From Neisseria chenwenguii (GTDB taxonomy: Bacteria; Pseudomonadota; Gammaproteobacteria; Burkholderiales; Neisseriaceae): a stretch of DNA of 64,000 nucleotides. Of this stretch, positions 1 through 8,038 are shown in pieces. Position 1 is the stretch's first letter; every line of letters starts with the position of its first letter. The position numbers and the translations under genes are program-made. Below the pieces are notes generated by a model. That model was given only the letters and a program-made list of their open reading frames with translations. It was not told where the DNA came from and ran no database searches. The stretch is taken from positions 868,001 to 932,000 of the forward strand of contig NZ_CP022278.1 in NCBI RefSeq assembly GCF_002216145.1. Direction: 5' to 3'.

Positions 1-31
1 CGTCTGACACTTCGACTGCGCTCAGTGCAAG
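1..31 (-). repeat. Dispersed repeat unit, partial at window edge
   Basis: This is the reverse complement of a short element, GCACTGAGCGTAGCCGAAGT with flanking CTT and GTCAGACGG, that recurs at 29764-29815 and 40417-40468. Here one base differs from the 40 kb copy (CGCAG for CGTAG). It ends in a degenerate DUS core. The function is unknown; it looks like a neisserial intergenic repeat. Confidence 0.6.
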
Positions 32-60
32 AACTTTTATGGACTTCATTTATGGACATC

Positions 61-80
61 ATTCCCGCGCAGGCAGGAAT
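61..80. repeat. dRS3-like repeat
   Basis: ATTCCC, eight bases, then AGGAAT matches the 20-bp neisserial dRS3 pattern ATTCCC-N8-GGGAAT with one mismatch in the right arm. Related copies lie at 2036, 9029, 29647 and 29725. Confidence 0.65.
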
Positions 81-200
81 CCAGAAGTTTGAGATAGGTA
101 ATGTTTTTAAAACAAAAAGTTGCGTGAATTTCGCCTGCCGGTCCGCCTGTGCAGGAAGAAGGACGCTTATACATTTTCAGGTTTGATTTGTTTGTTTTTT

Positions 201-247
201 AAAGTCACAGGCCGTCTGAAAAACATTTTTCAGACGGCCTGTGACTT
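201..247. terminator. Inverted DUS pair, terminator hairpin
   Basis: Two AG-DUS copies in inverted orientation, extended by AAAGTCAC/GTGACTTT, form a stem of over 20 bp with a short loop. A T-run follows on the plus strand, so it can stop a transcript entering from the left. It also lies just past the stop of the minus-strand gene at 271-651. Confidence 0.75.
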
Positions 248-270
248 TTTTCACTTTCTTTTCCCGCGCT

Positions 271-651
271 TCAATCATCCGCCAAATCCACAGTCAAAAT
301 TCCATCTTCAATCCGCGCCGCGGCAATGCGCCGCGTTTCCAGCGCGGGGCGGAATTCGGCGAACGCCGCCAGATTCAGGCGCACGGTTTGCTTGGCGGTA
401 TCGACCGTCAGCTTTTTCGTGCGGATGCTGCCGAAAATGCCGCCGACCGTTTTCGCCAGCAAAGCCGCGCCCCAGCCCAAATGATAGTCAAACAGCAGAT
501 AATCGCCGCCGTGTCCGGCCAGCGTCAAATCCAAATCGGCGAGGTAGCGGGCGCGGATTTTATCCGGCGCAGTTTGCATGAAAGTGATGGTTTTTCCGCT
601 CTGTTTGGCGAACATAGCGGAAATTTCGGCGAGTGTTTTGCGAATCTGCAT
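271..651 (-). CDS. Hypothetical protein, 126 aa
   Basis: I do not recognise a family. The frame opens at a GTG at 687, but the ATG at 651 (MQIRKTLAEISAMFAKQSGK) gives a more natural start; neither has a clear Shine-Dalgarno. The protein has no signal peptide. It has a Gly/Leu-rich middle (LGWGAALLAKTVGGIFGSI) too short and polar to be a confident membrane segment, and an acidic end (ILTVDLADD). The gene is divergent from fabH, ends in front of a DUS terminator and has typical local composition, so it is probably a real neisserial protein. Confidence 0.6.
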   Translation of the reverse strand: MQIRKTLAEISAMFAKQSGKTITFMQTAPDKIRARYLADLDLTLAGHGGDYLLFDYHLGWGAALLAKTVGGIFGSIRTKKLTVDTAKQTVRLNLAAFAEFRPALETRRIAAARIEDGILTVDLADD

Positions 652-693
652 GGTTGCTGGAATAGAAAAAAGAAGCGATGTTAACACGTCCGC

Positions 694-748
694 AAGCGAG
701 AGGCCGTCTGAAAAAGCAAGCGTGCCGTTTTCAGACGGCCTCTCGCTT
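694..748. terminator. Inverted DUS pair in a divergent gap
   Basis: AAGCGAGAGGCCGTCTGAAAA and its complement at 728-748 form a 21-bp stem with a 13-base loop. It sits between two genes that point away from each other (271-651 minus, fabH plus), so it is not an ordinary gene-end terminator. It may insulate the two promoters or serve only as an uptake site. Confidence 0.6.
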
Positions 749-896
749 TAATCATAAAAACACCTGAAAACACAATATATTATTCGTTTGAAATATTCCG
801 AAAATCCCCTGCAAAAACCCGTGTTTGCTGTTTCAAAACGCTAAGGTTTTCGCTTACAATACCCGCCGTAAAAGCAACCCGCCCGAAGGATTTTCC

Positions 897-1859
897 ATGC
901 AGTATGCCAAAATTTTAGGCACAGGCAGCCATCTCCCCGCCAACCGTGTCAGCAACGACGATTTAGCCAAAAAAGTCGATACTTCTGACGAATGGATTAC
1001 CACGCGCACGGGCATCAAATTCCGCCACATCGCCGCTGATGACGAAAAAACCAGCGATTTGGGCGCCGCCGCCGCACGCCGCGCATTGGCAGCCGCTAAT
1101 CTTTCCGCCGACGAAATCGACCTCGTCATCGTCGCCACCGCCACACCCGATATGCAGTTCCCTTCCACCGCCACCATCATCCAGCAGAAACTCGGCATCA
1201 CCAACGGCAGCCCCGCGTTTGACGTGCAGGCCGTCTGCGCAGGCTTTATGTATGCGCTGACCACTGCCAATGCCTATATCAAAAGCGGCATGGCGAAAAA
1301 AGCACTGGTCATCGGCGCAGAAACGTTCAGCCGCATTGTTGACTGGAACGACCGCGCCACCTGCGTTTTATTCGGCGACGGCGCCGGTGCGGTAGTGCTG
1401 GGCGCGTCCGACGAGCCGGGCATTATTCACAGCAAACTTCAGGCCGACGGCAATTATCTCGACCTCTTAAAAGTACCCGGCCAGATTGCCGGCGGAAAGA
1501 TCTGCGGTTCGCCCTACGTTAAAATGGACGGCCCGGGCGTGTTTAAATTCGCGGTCAAAATGCTGGCGAAAGTCGCCGACGACGTGATTCGCGAAGCGGG
1601 TTTTACCACCGACAAAATCGACTGGCTGGTTCCGCATCAGGCCAATAAACGCATCATTGACTCTACTGCCAAACACCTGCACCTGCCGTCTGAAAAAGTC
1701 ATCCTGACCGTACAAGATCACGGCAACACCTCCGCCGCCTCGATTCCGCTGGCCTTAGATGCCGGTATCCAAAGCGGCCAAATCCGACGCGACCAACACC
1801 TGCTGCTCGAAGGCATCGGCGGCGGCTTCGCATGGGGCGCGGTTTTGGTGAAATACTGA
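897..1859 (+). CDS. fabH: Beta-ketoacyl-ACP synthase III (FabH)
   Basis: FabH condenses acetyl-CoA with malonyl-ACP, the first step of fatty-acid elongation in the cytoplasm. The 320-residue product has the usual length and the full catalytic triad: Cys114 (QAVCAGF), His247 (VPHQAN) and Asn277 (HGNTSA). The open frame extends upstream to 825, but the ATG at 897 follows AAGGA and starts the conserved [16 protein letters not shown]. In many bacteria fabH lies beside plsX and fabD; here it stands alone, with fabD 1.9 kb downstream beyond a cold-shock/DUF1294 gene. A DUS hairpin terminator follows. Confidence 0.97.
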   Translation: MQYAKILGTGSHLPANRVSNDDLAKKVDTSDEWITTRTGIKFRHIAADDEKTSDLGAAAARRALAAANLSADEIDLVIVATATPDMQFPSTATIIQQKLGITNGSPAFDVQAVCAGFMYALTTANAYIKSGMAKKALVIGAETFSRIVDWNDRATCVLFGDGAGAVVLGASDEPGIIHSKLQADGNYLDLLKVPGQIAGGKICGSPYVKMDGPGVFKFAVKMLAKVADDVIREAGFTTDKIDWLVPHQANKRIIDSTAKHLHLPSEKVILTVQDHGNTSAASIPLALDAGIQSGQIRRDQHLLLEGIGGGFAWGAVLVKY

Positions 1860-1876
1860 TTCGGCTGTTTAAGCGC

Positions 1877-1939
1877 AAAAGGCCGTCTGAAAACTTTACT
1901 GTATATTGAAAGAAGCGGTTTGGTTTTCAGACGGCCTTT
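1877..1939 (+). terminator. fabH terminator (inverted DUS)
   Basis: AAAAGGCCGTCTGAAAAC pairs with GTTTTCAGACGGCCTTT across a 28-base loop, just past the fabH stop. Confidence 0.7.
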
Positions 1940-2035
1940 CTTCATCCGCAACATTTGCGTTCTTATTTTACAAAATCCCAAAAGCCGAGACCTTTGCAAA
2001 AATCAGAATGGCCGTCTGATACTTTCACGGACGTC

Positions 2036-2128
2036 ATTCCCGCACAAGCGGGAATCCACAGCTAAAACAGGCAATCTTGTTTTAAAATAAGCTTCAGAAA
2101 ATCAAACGCAGATCCCCTGCGCGGGAAT
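2036..2128. repeat. NIME-like unit: dRS3, spacer, degenerate inverted dRS3
   Basis: A perfect dRS3 (ATTCCCGCACAAGCGGGAAT, 2036-2055) and a degenerate copy near 2112-2128 flank a spacer containing AAACAGGCAAT and CAGAAAATCAAACG. The same spacer words, in the same order, lie between the dRS3 pair at 29647-29744. This is the build of neisserial intergenic mosaic elements. Confidence 0.65.
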
Positions 2129-2449
2129 GGCGTCGGTTGAAAAATTAACCGTTTCAGACAGCATCCGGGCGGACGTTTCTTATTTTCACACAATCCCAAA
2201 TGCCGTCTGAACGGCAAACCGTTGCAGTTTTGCCATTCAGGCAACCCGACTGTTTTATTTCAAAAGCATATTTCGGCATTCGTTGCTATACTTCCATATG
2301 TCTTTAACGCAACAATAATTTTGTTGACCATAGCAAAAACGCACACGCTGCGGGCAGCAAAATTCGGGCCGGATATTTCATCCGGCCGTTTGCCTTTAAA
2401 AATCAAACGATTCGGCTGTATCCCGACTGACAAGATTGAAACGATAAAA

Positions 2450-3769
2450 ATGAATCCACAATTACATTACGGAACCATCGTCCATTGGTTTGACGCCATG
2501 CAGCGCGGTTCGATTATCGCCGACGACTCAGGCCGCCGCTTTTTCGCCGATAAAGCCGCATTGGCCGGCAGCTATCTTTTTCCGAAAACGGGTGACCGCG
2601 TCTGTTTTTCCGAAGACAGCTCGAAAGAGCGCCCCACCGCCTGCCAGGTCGAGCTGCTCAAACCCGACTACAAACCTGGCCAGATCCTGCGCATCACTTT
2701 GAAAGACTGGGATTTTTCCAAAAACGGCGGTTTCGGCCACGATGAAAATTTTCCCGGCCAGCCCGTGTTCGTCATCGGCGCATTTCTTACCGACCAAAGC
2801 CGTATTCCCAAAGTCGGCGACTGCGTCGAAGGCGTATTGCAGCAACACCGCAACGGCCAATGGATGCTGACCGAAGCCGCCATTCAGGCTTACGTTCCGC
2901 CCGAATCCGCCGCGCAAACCGTCAGGCCGTCTGAAAAACAGGCCATGCAAAGGCTGTCTGAAAACCTGCAAACCGCACCCGCGCGCTCTGACATTCCCAT
3001 TCACAAAACGCCCGCCGAAGCCAAAGCCGCGCCGCTGCAATCCGTCGTGCGCGAATCTGCGCCTATGCCCGACGATCCGCTTGTCGAGTATGACGAAGCC
3101 GCTGCGCCGCCGGCCAACCGCGTTTTGAACGGAACCATTCTGAATTGGAACGACGAAAAAGGGTTCGGCTTTATCCGCTACGGTGACGAACACCAAAATG
3201 CGTTTTTCCACATCAGCGCGTTCCATTACCAATCGCGCCGCCCGAAAAACGGCCAGGCTGTCAGCTTCTACTGCAAGCCGCCCGTCAAAGGCGAGCGCCG
3301 GCAGGCTGTGCGCGTGGTTTTACGCGGTGATGAAAACTGTCTGTTCGGCGAACAGAAACCGGACGAAGGAAGCCCCGATATTTTGATTTCCGACCTGCTG
3401 ACCAAAATTTTCACCGGCGCCGCCTACCTGCTCGCCACAGCTTATTTTTCCTACAAACTGGCCGCCGTTTATCTGGTGTTGAGCGTCATCACGTTTTTCC
3501 TCTACCGCGACGACAAACTGACTGCGCAGAAAACCGATAAAAACAGCCGCGCCTACGCCGGCCGCATTCCCGAAAACAAGCTGCACGCCTACGCACTGTT
3601 CGGCGGCTGGCCGGGCGCACTCGCCGCGCGCACCGCGTTCAACCACAAAACCCAAAAAGTCCCGTTTGTTTATATTTTTTGGTTTACAATCGCCGTAAAT
3701 ATTGCCATTACCTATGCCCTGCTGATACATTATGCCGATAATCCCATTCTTTCCATCTTGAAAAACTGA
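2450..3769 (+). CDS. Cold-shock-domain / DUF1294 membrane protein
   Basis: The 439-residue protein starts MNPQLHYGTIVHWFDAMQRG. It has an OB/cold-shock-like module at the N-terminus, a proline/alanine-rich linker, a second and canonical cold-shock domain (GTILNWNDEKGFGFIRY, FFHISAF; about residues 225-290) and a C-terminal DUF1294 membrane domain with the signature RIPENKLHAYALFGGWPGA, HKTQK and a final hydrophobic helix. Known relatives pair one cold-shock domain with DUF1294; the likely role is nucleic-acid binding at the inner membrane, but the function is unproven. No good Shine-Dalgarno precedes 2450. Its stop lies 8 bp before fabD, so the two may be co-transcribed. Confidence 0.85.
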   Translation: MNPQLHYGTIVHWFDAMQRGSIIADDSGRRFFADKAALAGSYLFPKTGDRVCFSEDSSKERPTACQVELLKPDYKPGQILRITLKDWDFSKNGGFGHDENFPGQPVFVIGAFLTDQSRIPKVGDCVEGVLQQHRNGQWMLTEAAIQAYVPPESAAQTVRPSEKQAMQRLSENLQTAPARSDIPIHKTPAEAKAAPLQSVVRESAPMPDDPLVEYDEAAAPPANRVLNGTILNWNDEKGFGFIRYGDEHQNAFFHISAFHYQSRRPKNGQAVSFYCKPPVKGERRQAVRVVLRGDENCLFGEQKPDEGSPDILISDLLTKIFTGAAYLLATAYFSYKLAAVYLVLSVITFFLYRDDKLTAQKTDKNSRAYAGRIPENKLHAYALFGGWPGALAARTAFNHKTQKVPFVYIFWFTIAVNIAITYALLIHYADNPILSILKN

Positions 3770-3777
3770 GGAATATC

Positions 3778-4707
3778 ATGTCTTTTGCATTTTTCTTTCC
3801 CGGTCAGGGCTCGCAGAGCCTCGGCATGATGAACGGCTTCGACGGACAAGCCGTCGTAAAAGCCACGTTTGACGAAGCTTCCGCCGTACTCGGCCAAGAC
3901 CTGTGGGCGATGATCAACGGCGAAGACGCCGAAATCATCGGCCAAACCGTCAACACCCAGCCGATTATGCTAGCCGCCGGCGTCGCCACCTACCGCGCCT
4001 ACCTCGAAACAGGCGGCAAAGCACCCGCCGTTGTCGCAGGGCACAGCCTCGGCGAATACACCGCCCTCGCTGCCGCCGGTGCATTGGATTTCGCCGATGC
4101 TGTCAAACTTGTGCGCCTGCGCGCCGAACTGATGCAGTCCGCCGTTCCGCAAGGCGTCGGCGCAATGGCCGCCATCTTGGGATTGGAAGACGAACAGGTG
4201 AAAACCATCTGCGCCGACACCGCGCAAGGCGAAGTGGTGGAAGCGGTTAACTTCAACTCGCCCGGCCAAGTCGTTATCGCAGGTAACGCCGCCGCCGTAG
4301 AACGCGCGATGGAAGCGGCCAAAACCGCCGGAGCCAAACGCGCCCTGCCGCTGCCCGTTTCCGTGCCTTCGCATTGCAGCCTGATGAAACCTGCTGCTGA
4401 CAAACTGGCCGAAGCGCTGCAAAACGTCGAAATCAAAACCCCGCAAATCCGCGTTGTCCACAATGCCGACGTCGCCGCCCACTCTGACGCCGCGCAAATC
4501 AAAGACGCGCTGGTGCGCCAGCTTTACAGCCCCGTGCGCTGGACGGAAACCGTCAACGCCCTCGTTTCGGACGGCATTACCGAATCCGCCGAATGCGGTC
4601 CCGGCAAAGTGCTGGCAGGCTTGGCAAAACGGATAAACAAAGAAGCAGTCTGCACCGCGCTCACCAATTCCGAGCAGCTCGCCGCATTTATCGAAGCGCA
4701 TCCATAA
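3778..4707 (+). CDS. fabD: Malonyl-CoA-ACP transacylase (FabD)
   Basis: FabD loads malonate onto acyl carrier protein for fatty-acid synthesis. The 309-residue protein starts with the family signature FFFPGQGSQSLGM, has the nucleophile Ser90 in GHSLGEYTAL, an Arg pair at 113/115 that positions malonate and the catalytic His199 in SVPSHCS. The start follows a strong GAGGA. The next fab gene, fabG, is 3.3 kb downstream because three glycosyltransferase-like genes lie between. Confidence 0.97.
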   Translation: MSFAFFFPGQGSQSLGMMNGFDGQAVVKATFDEASAVLGQDLWAMINGEDAEIIGQTVNTQPIMLAAGVATYRAYLETGGKAPAVVAGHSLGEYTALAAAGALDFADAVKLVRLRAELMQSAVPQGVGAMAAILGLEDEQVKTICADTAQGEVVEAVNFNSPGQVVIAGNAAAVERAMEAAKTAGAKRALPLPVSVPSHCSLMKPAADKLAEALQNVEIKTPQIRVVHNADVAAHSDAAQIKDALVRQLYSPVRWTETVNALVSDGITESAECGPGKVLAGLAKRINKEAVCTALTNSEQLAAFIEAHP

Positions 4708-4712
4708 AAACT

Positions 4713-4748
4713 TTCAGACGGCCTTGTTTTGACGACAGGCCGTCTGAA
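4713..4748. terminator. Inverted DUS pair after fabD
   Basis: TTCAGACGGCCT and AGGCCGTCTGAA around a 12-base loop. There is no T-run on either side, so termination may be weak. Confidence 0.5.
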
Positions 4749-4793
4749 CGCACCTACACTTCAAAAAAACCGATTTGTCATCAAGCACGCGCT

Positions 4794-5816
4794 ATGAAAA
4801 AAACCGTCATTCTCGCCATGCCCCACATTTACGGCTTCGACCAACAAATCGAAAACAATCTCCGCTTTCACGGCTTCGACGTCATCAATCTCTGTTACGA
4901 CGACCGCGACTCGCGCTACCCGCATTTCGGCTGCCGGCTGCTGAGCACTTACCACAAAATCGTTACCAAAGATAAAAACTACAAAAAAACGCTGAAATAT
5001 CTGCCTTTTCAGCCGGACATTCGTGCAAAACTCGCTTCATTGGGCGGACGGAAGGCCGATTACGCCCTCTGCATCCATTCCGACATCTACCCCAAAGAAA
5101 TCATCGCCCAAATCCGCGAACACAGCGAAGTCTGCGTCAACTACCAATGGGACGGCATAGGCCGTTTTCCCGAAATCCTCCAATACCTGCCTTATTTCGA
5201 CCAATGCTGGGTATTCGACCCCGAAGACGTCAAACGCTACCCCGAATGCCGTCTGAAAGCCACCACCAACTTCTTCTTCGACCTCCCCGTTGAAAGCAGC
5301 CTGCCCAACGATGCCCTGTATTTTCTCGGCGGCTACGAATCCCGCCGCGAAGAGCGTACCAAACTCTTTATCGAAGAAGCCCGCCGGCTCTGCATTCCGA
5401 TGGATTTCCACATCTACTGCAAAGACGACCGTGCCCGCCGTGTTTTCGGTATCGACGGCATCACCTACCTCGACCGCTCCACCGCCTTGAGTTACGAAGA
5501 AAATATGGAAAAAGCCAAAAGCGCCAAAGCCATCGTCGATTTCGCCCAATTCGACCACTACGGCCTGTCGTTCCGCGTATTTGATGCCCTGCGTTTTGAG
5601 AAAAAACTCATTACCACCAACCAAACCGTTGCCGATACCGACTTCTACGATCCCGACAACATCTTCATCTGGACAAGCAACACCTTAGACGACCTCAAAG
5701 ACTTTTTCAGACGGCCTTACCGCCCCGTGCCGTCTGAAATCAAACAGCAATATTCCTTCAAACATTGGGCATACCGGCTGCTCGGCATCCCGCTGCAAAC
5801 CGCAGAAACCGAGTAA
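4794..5816 (+). CDS. Glycosyltransferase-like protein, tandem paralogue 1
   Basis: The 340-residue protein starts at MKKTVILAMPHIYGFDQQIE; a longer open frame upstream overlaps fabD and the DUS pair and is not used. An N-terminal Rossmann-like strand (residues 2-9) is followed by RFHGFDVINLCYDDRDS, a central VNYQWDGIGRFPEI (about 115-128) and a C-terminal GLSFRVFDAL...KKLITTN (about 257-275). The C-terminal pattern is that of the nucleotide-sugar-binding half of GT-B/CgeB-like enzymes, so a role in lipooligosaccharide or another surface glycan is likely. There is no signal peptide or membrane segment. It resembles paralogue 3 more closely than paralogue 2. Donor and acceptor are unknown. Confidence 0.75.
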   Translation: MKKTVILAMPHIYGFDQQIENNLRFHGFDVINLCYDDRDSRYPHFGCRLLSTYHKIVTKDKNYKKTLKYLPFQPDIRAKLASLGGRKADYALCIHSDIYPKEIIAQIREHSEVCVNYQWDGIGRFPEILQYLPYFDQCWVFDPEDVKRYPECRLKATTNFFFDLPVESSLPNDALYFLGGYESRREERTKLFIEEARRLCIPMDFHIYCKDDRARRVFGIDGITYLDRSTALSYEENMEKAKSAKAIVDFAQFDHYGLSFRVFDALRFEKKLITTNQTVADTDFYDPDNIFIWTSNTLDDLKDFFRRPYRPVPSEIKQQYSFKHWAYRLLGIPLQTAETE

Positions 5817-5825
5817 GGCCGCGCC

Positions 5826-6857
5826 ATGAACGACCGCAAACCGACCATTGTTTTGGGAATGCCCGCCGACAACCAAATCCACAAAACCATCGAGTCCGCC
5901 CTGACTTATCACGGTTTCGATGTCATCAACATCGCCGTTGACGGCCAAGAATTCCGCTACCCCTCGTTTGCCTCCCGCCTGAGCGTCAAAATCAGGCAGG
6001 CTTTGGGCGACAAACACGCCAAACGCCGCCTGAAATCCCGACTGCTGACCGAATCGTTCGAACAGCAGCTCGACGCAGCGGGCGGCAGCGCAGATTATGC
6101 CCTGTTTATCCGCGGCGACACCTACACCCCCGAATTTCTGCAAGACGTCAAACGGCGCGTGCGCGGCAATACGGTCAACTACCAATGGGACGGCATGAGC
6201 CGCTTCCCCAATATCCGTGACTGCGCCGCCCTGTTCGATAAATTCTACGTTTTCGACCCTGCCGACATCAGGCCGTCTGAAAACTACCTGCCCGCCACCA
6301 ATTTCTATTTCGACCACAACATCAACCTCCCCGAGACCCCGCCCAACGACATCTACTTCGTCGGTTTCCATATGGAACCGCGCCGCGCCGCCATTACCGC
6401 GTTTGCCCGCGAAACCGAAAAACTCGGTCTGAAAACCGACCTCGCCATCGGCGGCCTCGACATGTCCGAAGCCGAGCTGCGCCGCCTCTATCCCGAAAAC
6501 ATCCGCACCTTCATCGGCATCCGCCGTTTCGAAGACAACCTCAAAGCCGCACAACAGGCCGAAATATTGGTCGATTTCAAAACACCGGCACACAACGGCC
6601 TCTCATTCCGCCCGTTTGAAGCCCTCGGCTACCGCAAAAAACTCATCACCACCAACGCCGGAATCAAAAAATACGACTTCTACCACCCCGACAACGTATT
6701 TGTCTGGGACGGCGAACACCTCGACGGCCTTACCGAATTTATAGCACGCCCTTTACACGAATTCCCGCCCGAAATCTATCAAAAATACAGCTTCGGCAAC
6801 TGGATTAACTACATTCTCGACATCGAACCGCATCAGAAAATCAGTTTGCCCGAATAA
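5826..6857 (+). CDS. Glycosyltransferase-like protein, tandem paralogue 2
   Basis: This 343-residue protein starts 9 bp after paralogue 1 ends. It shares the layout of its neighbours: IVLGMPADNQIHKTIESAL and YHGFDVINI at the N-terminus, VNYQWDGMSRFPNI centrally, and GLSFRPFEAL...KKLITTN then YDFYHPDNVFVWD near the C-terminus. It is the most diverged of the three, lacking the N-terminal KKTV start and the NLCY motif. An in-frame AG-DUS at 6270-6281 encodes part of the central loop. A GT-B-type transferase of the cell-surface glycan pathway is the most likely role; I cannot name the sugar. Confidence 0.75.
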   Translation: MNDRKPTIVLGMPADNQIHKTIESALTYHGFDVINIAVDGQEFRYPSFASRLSVKIRQALGDKHAKRRLKSRLLTESFEQQLDAAGGSADYALFIRGDTYTPEFLQDVKRRVRGNTVNYQWDGMSRFPNIRDCAALFDKFYVFDPADIRPSENYLPATNFYFDHNINLPETPPNDIYFVGFHMEPRRAAITAFARETEKLGLKTDLAIGGLDMSEAELRRLYPENIRTFIGIRRFEDNLKAAQQAEILVDFKTPAHNGLSFRPFEALGYRKKLITTNAGIKKYDFYHPDNVFVWDGEHLDGLTEFIARPLHEFPPEIYQKYSFGNWINYILDIEPHQKISLPE

Positions 6858-6884
6858 ACAGCCTCAGGCCGTCTGAAACGCCTC

Positions 6885-7913
6885 ATGAAAAAAACCGTCA
6901 TCCTCGCCTGCCCGTATCTTTACGGTCTCGACCGCTGCATCGAAACCAACCTGCGTTTCCACGGCTTCGAGGTCATTAATCTTTGCTACAACAACCGCGA
7001 TTCCTACTATCCCAGCCCTTTCAGCCGTCTGAAAAACCTGTATCACAAATACATTACTCATGACGGCAATTACAAAAAAGCCTTGCGCTTCAGCCGCTAT
7101 CAAGCCGACATCAACCGCAAACTGATGGCATTGGGCGGCCGAAAAGCCGAGTATGCCCTCTGTATCCGCGCCAACATTTACCCCAAAGAAATCATTGCCC
7201 AAATCCGCGCGCACAGCGAAACATGCATCAACTACCAATGGGACGGTATCGACCGTTTTCCCGATATTTTCGACTACCTGCCCTATTTCGACCGCTTTTT
7301 CGTCTTCGACCGCCAAGATGCAGAAAAATACCCGCAATACGGTTTTCAGACGGCCACCAATTTCCATTTCGACTACCCGCTGCCGGAAACCGCAAACACA
7401 TCGGGCGGTATCTACTTTCTCGGCGGCGACGACCCCAGCCGCGCCGCCGAAATTCTCAGCTTTATTGCAGCCGCACGCCGTCTGGATCTACCGCTGGATT
7501 TCCACATTTACAGCAAAAACGGCCGCGCCTGCCAAGTCTTCGGCGATGAAGGCATGACTTATCTTGACCGCAGCAGCATTTTAAGCTTCGAGCAAAACCT
7601 GCAAAAAGTTCAGACGGCCTCTGCCGTAACCGACTTTGTCAGCGCCGACCATCAAGGCTTGTCGTTCCGCATTTTCGATGCCATGTGTTACCGTAAAAAA
7701 CTGATTACCTCCAACCCGCAGGTCGTGGCTTACGATTTTTACCATCCCGACAATATTCTGATTTGGGATAATGAAGCGGAAAGCAAACTGGCTGATTTCC
7801 TTACCCGCTCCTATCACGAGTTGCCGTCTGAAATTTACGCCAAATACGGTTTTCGCAACTGGCTGCATTACCTGTTGGATATTCCGCCTTATCAGCCGTT
7901 GGATTCCGCCTAG
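6885..7913 (+). CDS. Glycosyltransferase-like protein, tandem paralogue 3
   Basis: This 342-residue protein is separated from paralogue 2 by 27 bp containing one AG-DUS. It repeats the paralogue 1 pattern almost motif by motif: MKKTVILACPYLYGLDRC, FHGFEVINLCYNNRDSYYP, YPKEIIAQIRAHSETC, INYQWDGIDRFPDI, IYFLGGDDPS, LDFHIYSKNGRACQVFG, GLSFRIFDAM and KKLITSN. Close paralogy with an intervening diverged copy suggests duplication followed by specialisation. A DUS-pair terminator follows, closing the three-gene unit before fabG. Confidence 0.75.
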   Translation: MKKTVILACPYLYGLDRCIETNLRFHGFEVINLCYNNRDSYYPSPFSRLKNLYHKYITHDGNYKKALRFSRYQADINRKLMALGGRKAEYALCIRANIYPKEIIAQIRAHSETCINYQWDGIDRFPDIFDYLPYFDRFFVFDRQDAEKYPQYGFQTATNFHFDYPLPETANTSGGIYFLGGDDPSRAAEILSFIAAARRLDLPLDFHIYSKNGRACQVFGDEGMTYLDRSSILSFEQNLQKVQTASAVTDFVSADHQGLSFRIFDAMCYRKKLITSNPQVVAYDFYHPDNILIWDNEAESKLADFLTRSYHELPSEIYAKYGFRNWLHYLLDIPPYQPLDSA

Positions 7914-7917
7914 ACAG

Positions 7918-7963
7918 AAAGGCCGTCTGAAAGAAACATCCGTTCCCGTTTCAGACGGTCTTT
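7918..7963 (+). terminator. Terminator after the glycosyltransferase triplet
   Basis: AAAGGCCGTCTGAAA pairs with TTTCAGACGGTCTTT (one G-T wobble) across a 16-base loop, five bases past the last stop codon. Confidence 0.7.
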
Positions 7964-8038
7964 CCCCACAAAATTAGATTAAAAAACCTATTTATGCTAT
8001 AAAGCCGTCTGAAGATCAACCATCAAAAAGGATTCATC

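Larger units (their letters stand above)
1860..2449. other. 590-bp gap between fabH and the cold-shock gene
   Basis: It holds the fabH terminator (1877-1939), a NIME-like block (2036-2128), a single AT-DUS (2200-2211) and an AT-rich stretch (2250-2340) that may carry the promoter of the next gene (TGCTATACT near 2284). The frame open from 2222 crosses repeat and leader sequence and resembles a protein only after 2450, so I find no further gene here. Confidence 0.6.

Noticed and set aside
120..684. Plus-strand frames at the left end
   Set aside because: They cross a terminator and oppose the 271-651 gene, with Pro/Arg-rich shadow composition.
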